64,000 nt of DNA. It comes from Plasmodium coatneyi. Lineage: Eukaryota; Apicomplexa; Aconoidasida; Haemosporida; Plasmodiidae. Both the position numbers and the translations under genes were made by a program. Of the stretch, positions 22,101 through 31,961 are shown one piece after another (within the stretch, counting starts at the first letter, position 1; each line of letters starts with the position of its first letter). The DNA lies in the NCBI RefSeq assembly GCF_001680005.1, contig NC_033567.1:496001-560000 (forward strand). Direction: 5' to 3'. Below the pieces are notes generated by a model, which was given only the letters and a program-made list of their open reading frames with translations, was not told the origin of the DNA and did no database searches.

Positions 22101-22627
22101 ATATACGATTTGAAAGAGTTCAGGAATGAACGGTTAGGGTTGTTAGGATGAAGGGTTTAGGGTTCAAAGGAGGTTGTTAGAATGGTTTGAGGGAAGGTTA
22201 AAAGAGGGTTAAAATGATGTAAAAGTCTAGAATGTTTTAGAGAAGTGGAAGAGAAACTCAAAAGTGTTTCTCCCTTTCTTTCCTTTCCTACCTCCTACAG
22301 CTCCTTCCTTCTGCTGCTCCTTCCCCTTTCTTTCTACCTTCAATCTGTTCATTGTTCCATTCTGCTACTCCAGTACATTTATTCATGTCCTTCCATAATT
22401 ATGTTTATATGATGATCTACTGCATATTTATAGTAGACTATTATTCTTGTAAGTTTAAGGAAATATTTATTATTAACAAAATGGAAGTGCTAATTTCTTC
22501 CATAAGCACCATGGAACAAATGAGAAACATTTTCACATGTGTATGTGTTCACGAAATATATGAATATATATAAGGAAAACAACAACTTTTAATATTAATT
22601 CATTACACAAAGAATTGTATATAAAAA
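21159..22627. other. Divergent region between two PIR genes
   Basis: About 1.5 kb. Purine run at 21296-21366; pyrimidine-rich stretches at 21890-21960 and 22060-22100. A short GGGTTTAGGGTTCA telomere-like patch with GGTTGTTAG motifs lies at 22130-22215. No exon was supported besides the flanking first exons. Confidence 0.55.
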
Positions 22628-24842
22628 ATGGCATCGGTAGGGGTAAGGGAGAATATTAGGAAGGGTTTGTTCCTTCCTTTTCTTCCAATATAAATAATTG
22701 TGTATTTAATGTACACATTTCTTTTATGCAATAATACACAATAAAATGAAAAGTAAGGGATACATGTGGACATATATTCATGTGTATTCAACTCTTTTTT
22801 GTCAACCACAATTAAAGGATTTAACTTCAAGGTCATTTTTCTATGATGCATTCGAGAAAAGCGGGGAGGAATGTGCAAAAAGAAGCACGAATGAATCTGT
22901 GGGGGACATCGTGAACAATATAGGCATTGCTCTGAGTACATATCGTACGAAGGACGCTCCTACTACTGGGAACTATATTAATAAAATTAAAGAAGCAGTG
23001 TGCTATGTGGACAGAATGTATACAGAGAAGAAAAAATTGGAAAATGAATATTGCCACTTTCTGTATTATTGGATAGGGCATACATTGCCAAGGAGTTCTA
23101 TAGAGGCCCATTTCGGGAGCAATCTGAAAACTATTTGTGGATATATAGAGCAAGCATATAGGGACAAGGGATGCAAACTTATTTGTACTGAGAATATTGA
23201 CAAAGACCTCTTTACTAACATGAAGAAAGTATTCGATTATTCCTACGACTACAGTACCGTAAGACAGCAATTCCTGAAGGATGAGCCCCCATGTACAGGA
23301 GAATGGTTTACTTACCGGAATGACGTTATTTCAGCATGTGATGCTGTGAGTACACACTGTGGGGATAGTAAGTATGCTCAGAATCAGTACTGTATTAAAT
23401 TTAAAGATACGTACGACCTACATTGTAATATAGCGAAACTGTCAAAACTAAAGTGTGAATTAATAACTAAGGAGCAAGCAGAAAAAGAGAAGGATACGAA
23501 CATTTCCACTTTGCAGGAACAATTACAAACCTCCTTCACAAAAGCAGCACAAGACTTAAGTAAAGCCACCACCACAGCAAGCATCTCCTCCATCATCGGC
23601 ACATTAGGAGCAACGGCAGTTCCATTCTTTTTATATAAGGTACAACTACATTTACCACATAATAAAAGTGAGCAATATAACGAACAGACACTATTTCTAT
23701 GAACAGGAAATATAGAATAGGGTACATTATATATACATCTCTCGCAATCCCTTCCACCCTACCAACCCACCTACCACCAACCTAACAACCCACCTACCAC
23801 CAACTTAACAACCCACCTACCACCAACTTAACAACCCACCTACCACCAACTTAACAACCCTCCTACCACCAACCTAACAACCCTCCTACCACCAACCTAA
23901 CAACCCTCCTACCACCCTACCACCATCCTAACAACCCTCCTACCACCAACTTAACAACCCTCCTACCACCAACTTAACAACCCTCCTACCACCAACTTAA
24001 CAACCCTCCTACCACCAACCTAACAACCCTCCTACCACCAACCTAACAACCCTCCTACCACCAACCTAACAACCCTCCTACCACCAACCTAACAACCCTC
24101 CTACCACCAACCTAACAACCCTCCTACCACCAACCTAACAACCCTCCTACCACCAACCTAACAACCCTCCTACCACCAACCTAACAACCCTCCTACCACC
24201 AACCTAACAACCCTCCTACCACCAACCTAACAACCCTCCTACCACCAACCTAACAACCCTCCTACCACCAACCTAACAACCCTCCTACCACCCTACCACC
24301 ATCCTAACAACGCACCTACCAACAACCACATAACACAACCTTCCTTCTACCTACCACCCCTAACAAAACCTTCCTTCCGCCCACCTATCACCTACCACCT
24401 AACAACCTTCCTTCCAGCAACTACCCCTAACACAACTATCCATCCACTCCAACCACCCACCTAACAACTTTCCTTCCACCCCTGACCACCATTCTTCCTT
24501 CAAGCATTCCTTCCACCAACCACCACTAACAACCTTCCTTCCTTGCACCAACGACCTTACAACCTTCCCCCCCTTCAGTATAAACCATGGTCTTCTTGGT
24601 TCGGTAACAATTCCAATGGAAATAGAAAGAGCGGAAGGAGCACAAGAAGGAGAAGAACCATCGGGGGTGATATTGATACATTAACGGAAGGCGCTTCAAC
24701 AGTGGACTTCACAACAAGTTCGGAAACAAGTTCCACGTTTGATCCCACCACACTACACTCTGTGGCGCACACGAGACAGAACTATGGAAGAACAAATAAT
24801 GCACCAGGTCCCCATCAGAATATAAGTTACGGTCGCATGTAA
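22628..24842 (+). CDS. PIR-family variant antigen, three exons, apparently intact
   Basis: Exon 1 is 22628-22642 (MASVG, donor GTAAGG). Exon 2 is 22818-23639. Exon 3 is 24579-24842. Phases match and the total is 366 residues. The ectodomain opens DLTSRSFFYDAFEKS, with FLYYWIGHTLPRSS, VFDYSYDYSTVRQQ and spaced cysteines. The TM is ASISSIIGTLGATAVPFFLY. The tail exon opens YKPWSSWFGNNSNG, then basic KSGRSTRRRRT, then Ser/Thr/Glu-rich, ending SYGRM. An unspliced reading of exon 2 stops at 23702, so the splice at 23639 is needed to give the typical pir tail. The pir superfamily is exported to the infected red cell and varies between parasites; the exact role is unsettled. It is the only single-domain pir here with no break. 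Confidence 0.88.
23762..24310 (+). repeat. 23-bp minisatellite in the last PIR intron
   Basis: About 23 tandem copies of AACAACCCTCCTACCACCAAC plus CT. The first four are ACCCACCTACC/AACTT variants; one or two shorter CCTACCACCATCCT units interrupt the array near 23905 and 24290. It lies entirely inside the intron 23640-24578. Confidence 0.95.
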
Positions 24843-25401
24843 CACCTACAACGGGAAGGGGGGCGGAACATCTCCCTCGAAAGAATATAAATGACGGCGC
24901 ACAGTTTATACAGTGTGTAAAGAGCAGAATGACGTTTTTCTTTTTTCTCCTTCTTTTTTTACTTTCTTTTCATTCTTTGCATTTCTTCCCTTTATTTTCT
25001 CCTTTTTTCATTTTCTTTCTTATTCTTTAATTTGTATGTTTGAGTAGCTTCATAAGGGAAAAAATATACTCCCAAACGAAGGGCGCGAAGAGAACAAAAA
25101 AAAACCAAAATGAAAAAGGTCCTGATATTTTTAAAAAAAATATTTGAGTATTTAAAAAAAAAGCGAAAAAAATTATGAAATCAAAATTTTTGTAACAGAA
25201 TAAATAAGCATTTTTTAATTCTTCAATAAAAAAAAAATTTTACCAAAACAAATCAAAATAAAGTGGGGAAGAAAATTCTTTTTTCTTCCACTTATATCAG
25301 ATACACATAAGGGTAAACAATTTTATACAAAATGAAAAATAAAAAAAAAATAGTGTAGGAAGAAAAAAGAATAAGGAGTGGGGGAGAACACATGGGTACA
25401 C
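24843..25401. other. Right border of the variant-gene island
   Basis: T-rich then A-rich non-coding sequence between the PIR stop and the 3' end of the RED gene. I see no gene. Confidence 0.55.
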
Positions 25402-26706
25402 TTAAAAAAATCCGCTCTTCCTATAACCCGGATAACACTCATCATATGTGTCCTCAAAAGCGTTTCCAGTTAGGCTGTTTTTATTATTCTCATTTTCAGT
25501 TATATTCTTCCCTTTATCGTACAATTTTCCAGAATAGAACAAGTTTATGGTGTTGTTCTTATCCAGTTATGCCCCTCTATTTTCGTCTTTTTCGTGTTGT
25601 TGCCCATTGCGTTGCTTCGTTCACACATCACTGGCATTTGAGCTGCCACTACCATCATCATCGTCATCATTACTATCTCCATTGTTCCCATCGTCATCAC
25701 CTTCATCCTCTTCGTCATACTCCTCGTCGTCGTTGTCATCGTCTGCGCTGCTTCTTACGTGGTTGTCCCTAACATTCGCAGCATCCGTCGCAGTGGCTGT
25801 GCTATTCGCCTGCTTCGCATCACCGCTAACCGCATCCCCATCGTTCTTAAAAATATCAATGTCATCGTCATCCTCTTGGACAAGCTCATAATTATTCTGT
25901 TCCTGTTGAAAGAGGCCAGCTGTTAGTGGTCTCTTTGGCAATCTTTCATTTTTTTTTTTTTTCTTATTTTCCATGTGCCATTTAAAGCATACGTCTATTT
26001 CGTCCAAAATGGAGGCTCCCAAATGGTAAGTATAATTCACCTTAACGTCCTCTACCTTGTATATGTACCTGATAGGCACGTCATTTTTTTCCACCTCCAT
26101 ATTGATATTGTACTTATAATTAACGGAGTGAATATTTTTGTTGTAATTTTTAAATTTCATGTTATTTATTATGTTGTCGTAAATGTTTTCTATTTTTTTT
26201 TTAAAATGTATATGATGTGGATGTTCATACAGAAAAAAATATTTAAAAATGTGCCTCGATTCTTCGTTGGAAAAAGTTGGTATTTTGTTGGCCATCCGAC
26301 CATCACTCGTTTTGTTTGCTTTTAATTTTTCCTTCTCTGAGCTTATTTTATCAATTAATTTGTTTCTTACTTTGTTTAAAAGTAAATAATCAAGCCCTTT
26401 AACCAAATGGGTATGTTCTGTATCTCCTCCCATGAATTTCGACTCATCAATTGTGTTATTCGCATTGTCATATAACACACTTGCATCCTTAACATCTTTT
26501 ACAATTCCTTTTCTTCTTTCTTCTGCTCTGTCTCTATATTTCTTTTCTTCCTTTTCTTCGCTTTTTTTTTTTTTGGTTATATATTTTTGCTTCCTCTTCA
26601 ACTTCTTCTGTTCCTTCAGCAACAAGTTGTTTTCCCTTTCCTTCTTCTCCTTCTCGTAGTTGTCAAAGATGAGGCGGAAGTCGCTGTTTGTTAGTTCGCT
26701 CGACAT
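25402..26706 (-). CDS. RED/IK-family splicing factor, probably two exons
   Basis: RED (IK) is a spliceosome B-complex protein. The N-terminal signature is clear: YRDRAEERRKGI, then FMGGDTEHTHLVKGLDYLL and LNKVRNKL. The middle is lysine-rich and a long acidic Asp/Glu/Ser stretch follows. Read straight through, the frame stops at 25621 in the acidic region. The same frame downstream, after two stops, resumes with LYDKGKNITENENN and ends FEDTYDECYPGYRKSGFF, matching the conserved C-terminal YxECYPGY motif. A 69-nt intron (25626-25558, GTGTGA..AAG) removes both stops in phase 0 and is the simplest model, but its acceptor lacks a pyrimidine tract. Protein length would be 411. The start MSSELTNSDF agrees with the family. 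Confidence 0.85.
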
Positions 26707-28005
26707 GGTGCTCGCGGGGGGGAAGTCTAAAGAGTCTTATGGTGAAGTGCAGGATTAACTTATCTGTGCAAACGTTTCCAATTTACAAAATGCTGATCAA
26801 ACTTCATTGGAATGCCTTCCCCCCGCGTGATCACTTAGGTTTGTGGTCTCCCCACACGCCTGCCAATTCCAACTTCCTGCGCGGCGTTCTACTTCGTCTG
26901 ACTTGTCAAAATGTAGATCTCACATCGGGATACGTGTGAATCTGTGCGTGCGCAGCACATATTTTCCAAAGCGGACTCCCCAATCAGGAGGTTACTCATT
27001 CCCCAAACAGACATACGTGCATAAACGCATAATGGCCAAATAAGTGGACATGTATGCACGTCTGGTGGGCTACGCCGCAGTATCCGCTTGGAACTTCCGC
27101 TAACCCATCAGAAAGGGAGAATCACCTCAATTTACAAAAAAATAGCACAAATTAAAACGAAGCGTAAAATGGAACACTGCCTATACGCCTTGTATGTAAT
27201 AACGACGGATACGCTGAGGAAAGAACGTGAAAAACCCTTCTCCCTCATGTCATTGCGCTGCTGAAGTATCGATTAAAATGTGAACATAATTCACAAAATA
27301 GGGTCAAATGAAGATTCCATATTTTGGCAAACTATCACATTTAAAAAATGTACATAAGCGCATACATACGGAAAGGGACATATATATATACTCATTACAT
27401 TAACGTGGATACGGTGGCAGCGAATTGCTTCTGCTGGACGAATTTTTTTTTTTTTCCACCAGCGATTTATACGCGGTAAAATATGCCCGACCCCAATTGC
27501 TGGCGGAAATTAATATGGTGCTACGCCTCGCACGCATTTATTGTACATCTGGTGACGTTTTTTTTTTTTTTTTCTTATCCTTTGGGATAAAATTAAATTC
27601 AATTTTTCCACCCTAAAGGTCTCCATTTTTGCCCTCTTCAATTTTAAAGCCATTTACTTGATAGTCGGCCCACCTTTGTACAACACCTTAGTGGCATATT
27701 TTTATGATGCACTTGGCTTGACCCTCTTTCCTTATCATGCCCTGCAGTTGGTGACAATAAAAGGGGTAGGCGACCGCATGTAAGCTCCACGCAAGCTACA
27801 TGTACTAATAATTACGCCCATGTTTGCCCATATGCATATCGCCCTGTGGCCAGAAGCAGCATCAAAAAAACACTGCAAAGTGTAACATGACCGTATTGTA
27901 AAGAGCAAGCCCTGAAAAAAGACCCCCAAAGGAAAGCAACCCTACAACGGCCCATAGAAACCTTTAGGGCAAAAAAAAGCGGTGTCAAATGACACCTTGA
28001 CCAAT
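26707..28005. other. Divergent promoter region
   Basis: Shared 5' region between RED (-) and U1A (+). T-runs near 27445 and 27558, mixed composition otherwise. No exon supported. Confidence 0.55.
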
Positions 28006-29831
28006 ATGAAACGTAGCAGTGCGACAAGCCACCCGAGCGATAATGAACTGAATGACGACAACCCATATGAGTCCACATACAACCACAACGATATTTCTTC
28101 CACAGCTGAAGAGCTACATGAAAAAAATAGCACCACAAATGAAAATGTGTCAAGTGGCAACTATGGTGAATACCCCCCCAATTATGATGGTGGCCCAAAT
28201 GATGACAGCAACAAGTTGAACTCCCCCAAGGGGCACACCCGCTGGAGCAATGAATCAAATATCGAAGCAAATGCAAATAGTGAAAATGTCAGTAATGACG
28301 TAGCGGGAGGGAGAAACCCAAATGACAGCCTAAGCAGTGCAGGCATCTCACCTGGCGGTATGAACAACGCCATGTACAACCCTAACATGCCCTACATGCA
28401 AAATAACAAAATGATGAATGGTGGAAAAAACATGCACGGGAAATTCCCGATGAATATGAACCAACCCATGGGCATGTTCCAAAACAGTAATGATTTGATG
28501 GCGAATCCGTTACGCATGCCAATGTTTCCAGGTCAACCAAACCCTATGTTATTTAATAACCCTATGCACTACATGAACAGTAAAGCCTATTTGAAGCACC
28601 TGAAATATAATAAAGTTATTACTGCCGATCCGAGCATACCCCCAAATGAAACCTTGTACGTAAAAAACCTAAACGACAGAATTAAAATAGACGAAATGAA
28701 AAAAAGTTTAAAAGATTTATTTAAGCAGTATGGTGTAATCGAAGACCTGGTCGTTATGAAGTCATTTTGGAGAAAAGGACAAGCATGGGTTGTGTATGAT
28801 ACTGTGGAAAGTTCTACCAAAGCGCTAAATGCTCTGCAGGGATTTGTACTTTTTGGAAAAATCATGCAGATAAATTATTCACATAACAAAAGTGATGTGC
28901 ACTCAAAGAGAGATGGTACCTTTGTCGAAAGGTCCAAAGAACCGAAGAAACCAAAACAGATCCTCGAGAGAGAACGGAAGCAGAAAGAAATCTTCGAAAT
29001 GATGCAGAGAAATTTTATAGAAATGCAAATGAATAATTTTCGAATTATGCAACAGAACGAATTAGAAAAAAGAAAAAAAATTGACTTAAGTCAAATGGAT
29101 ACACAAGATCTAATTGCTAAGGCTCAGGCAAAGGCATACGAGGAAAAGAACAAAAAAAAAAATGAAGACTTTACAAAAAATAACAACACTATGTACCAGC
29201 AACCTTCCCCATACTACCCAATGAACGCATATGCCCCTATGCAAAATAACGTTGTGGTGGCGTGTAAAATTTTGTTTGTCGAAAATGTCGTTGAAAATGT
29301 GAACACACAAGAATTCAATGATTTGTTTAAAAAGTTTTCCGGCTTTATCGAGGCCAGAATTATTCCCCAGAGGAACGTCGCCTTTGTGGATTACTCCGAT
29401 GAGGCGGCAGCAACGAATGCGATGAAAGGTAAGGCAAAAAAACGACGGGTGCGTTGGGTAGCCGCGAGGTTCCCCGAGGAAAGTTGTTAAGCATATGCTT
29501 TCGTGTGTACGTGCGTGGCAACATTTTTGCACATTAAAAAAAAAAAAGAAGCACTGTACAACTGTTGCATTAATTTAAAGCGCGATTAATACATAAAAAA
29601 AAGAAAGAAGTAACTGACATGCATATAACATTTGGTTGGAAAGAAACAAATGTTTCCGCATATGTTGCAAGTCTGCTTCGAGTGCCAGTTATGTGTCCCC
29701 ACGCTGAGGGCCACCTCACGTACATTCAACAATTATCTCATGTTTGTACTTTCCCCCCCTTCCCATTTGCAGCTTTGCAAAATTATGAGCTCCAGGGATC
29801 AAGGCTAAAAATATCCTACGCCAAGAGATAA
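28006..29831 (+). CDS. SNRPA: U1 snRNP A-like protein with two RRMs, two exons
   Basis: Exons 28006-29428 and 29773-29831, with donor G/GTAAGG and acceptor TTTGCAG, 493 residues. RRM1 (about 217-295) reads ETLYVKNLNDRIKIDEMKKS, then WRKGQAWVVYD (RNP1) and ALQGFVLFGKIMQINYS. A charged linker follows. RRM2 (about 418-493) reads KILFVENVVENVNTQEF, then NVAFVDYSDEAAATNAM, and crosses the intron to ALQNYELQGSRLKISYAKR. This is the layout of U1A/U2B''. U1A binds U1 snRNA stem-loop II. The N-terminal 210 residues are Asn/Met/Pro-rich and absent from human U1A. The start used is the first in-frame ATG (MKRSSATSHP). The unspliced frame runs to 29490 without completing RRM2. Divergent from RED. Confidence 0.9.
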
Positions 29832-29912
29832 GGCGCCCAACGGAGTACACCCCCCTGTACCTTCGCACATCCCTTTACATACGCCTTTGCTTGCCGTTTT
29901 TTTTCCTCATTT

Positions 29913-30960
29913 TTAAGTGTCCCTTTTTCCCAAGTTGTAAATAGATTTCCACAGCACGTCCATCTGAAAAATAAAACAATTCAAAAAAAGTTTTATAAGG
30001 TTGAAAAAAAAAATGCATAATGCGAATGTTCCATTCTGGAAAAAATAAAGCACAGCAGACGCGTCTGAAGTGGGAGGAGAAGGGAAAACCCACCTGCGCT
30101 TTGGTCTTCCCATATGAGTATTTCAATGCGGTGTGTATCATGTTGGTTTCGCGAGGGTCATCCGTTTTAATCCACACCCTGCGGGGAAAAGTCACGAAGG
30201 AGGAGGTGTTAATGAGATGAGGGAGTTATTCATATATGCGTCAATTTTTAAGTGGTATGTGCCCAAATGAGCGCAGTATTTTTTCTATTTACCTCCCGTT
30301 GTGGCCGACCGCCACTTCATAACTGATGTCTGTTCCAATCAAATCCAAAATGTAGCACTTGTCGCCAATTAAACTTTTGGCGTAGGAAATGCTAACGGGG
30401 AACATATACCCATCCACCAGTTCGCCCAAGTAATTCTCATAATTGATCCACGACTTCACGTCAGACGAATTAATACAGCTAGCCACAACGCTGTTATTAT
30501 CCAAGTTTATTTTTTCCACAATCATATATAGTAGTGTACCGTTGGTTAAATTGGGGAAACTGCTCTTAGTGGCATATTTAAAACTTTCAATTTTGTGTAT
30601 GATGCATTCACAATTACAGTTAATGTCCATCTGATAGTAATCCAATTTTTTCGACTTCACTATGCCTATCACCAGGTCGCCTACCTTGGGCATGTACTTA
30701 TAACTTGTGTTCATAATATCGTACTTATACGGATAGTATGGCGCTTTTAATAAAATGCCTGAACATTTACTTCGGTAGAAGTTCTCACTTTCGACGTCAT
30801 GCACTTGTTCGAAGTTGTGTTCATTTATTCCCTTAACTTTGTCTTTCCCCATCTGAATGTAGTCCCCACTTATGATGACCCCATCTTCCATTGCGCCTTC
30901 CTTCACGTTTGTGCTAAAAGGGAGTTTGTACAATGTAGTCAACTTGAAAAGGTATGGCAT
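29913..30960 (-). CDS. RRP40: Exosome complex component RRP40, three exons
   Basis: Exons 30960-30293, 30178-30094 and 29963-29913, phases match, 267 residues. RRP40 is one of the cap subunits of the RNA exosome, which does 3'-5' RNA processing and decay. An S1-like domain is visible: YMPKVGDLVIGIVKSKKLDY, DINCNCECIIH, then FPNLTNGTLLYMIVEK. The KH-like part has GDKCYILDLIGTDISYEVA and the conserved GHNGRVWI, formed across intron 1. The last exon is short (MDVLWKSIYNLGKRDT). The start at 30960 is the first in-frame ATG; an ATG further in (MEDGVIISGDYIQ) is an alternative start. It converges with U1A, the two stops lying only 82 bases apart. Assignment to RRP40 rather than RRP4 rests on the S1/KH layout without an obvious N-terminal extension. 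Confidence 0.85.
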
Positions 30961-31961
30961 GCAAACGCGTCCGTAAGTGTGCCCGAACACGCGGTGTGCC
31001 TTTTCTCTTATCGCGTTCTTAAATTTGGCTGGGGTTATAAGATTTTTCCAAAAAAAAAAAAAAAAAAAAAAAAAAAGGTACTTCTTTTCCTTTTTTCACC
31101 ACCGTTCAGTTGACTATACTTTTCATTTGGAAAAAAAAATAATTAATTTAGCCAAAGTAGCGAAAACACGGAGTAGCAATTTTTTCGAAACGGTAAAAAT
31201 TCATGCGTCAAAATGGACGCTGAGAAACGGGCGTTGCAACGTACCGTGGGGGGAGCAGGCTTCAAATTTGAAAAGTAGAGTGGTGCGCATAATGCGGATA
31301 TTGCCATACGGCCTCTGTTAAAAATCACGCTTACCCCACGCCGTTGCTTCGGTACTATAACGTGAAGAGTATACATATATATAGCTCCTTATCGCCCCTT
31401 TTTTTCGCGCCTTTTTTTTTCAAAATTGAAATAATATTGCTCTCCCAATTTTTGTGAAAAATATATTTTAAATTTTGCAACCACCGATGGTTCTCCAAAA
31501 GGAATAAAAAAAGGAAACGCCCCGCAAGTAATTATACGTTATTTACGCAGCGCAGATGTATGCAACGTTGGGGTTAAAAAAGCAATCTAACCGGAAAATG
31601 ACAAATTATACCAAAATATGGACGATGGAGCAGAAAAAATAGTTCCCCACGCTTTGCAATAAAAACAACAACTACGCAGTTGCAGCACGAGTGGGAGGTG
31701 CCCTTTCGGACGCTGCTAGGAATATGCTAATTAGGAAGATATACGTGATCTACAAACTGTATCTATTTTTTTTTTTCCTCCCTGCATTGCCTAGCAGCTG
31801 TACGTAGGACGGGGGAGGCATCTCCCAGGGACGGTCGAAGGATGTAGCTTAATTGACCAGCCAAGCAGCCAGCCGACAAGCAACAAACCGTGGCTGTCGC
31901 TCTGGTGCTCCCCCCCCTCCACACTTCCCTCATACGTGCAAAATTCAACAGCGTGGACAAA
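30961..31961. other. Divergent promoter region
   Basis: 5' region between RRP40 (-) and UTP6 (+). Poly(A) at 31050-31076. A/T-rich elsewhere, with a C-rich stretch just before the UTP6 start. No gene seen. Confidence 0.55.

Noticed and set aside
23762..24310. Regular 23-bp repeats resembling a CRISPR array
   Set aside because: Units are head-to-tail with no unique spacers, lie in a eukaryotic intron, and match a minisatellite.
8590..24842. SICAvar genes in the island
   Set aside because: No cysteine-rich SICA domains or the many-exon layout were found; all large antigens here are pir-type.
25545..25891. Ser-rich and His-rich frames on both strands
   Set aside because: Shadows of the acidic low-complexity region of the RED gene.
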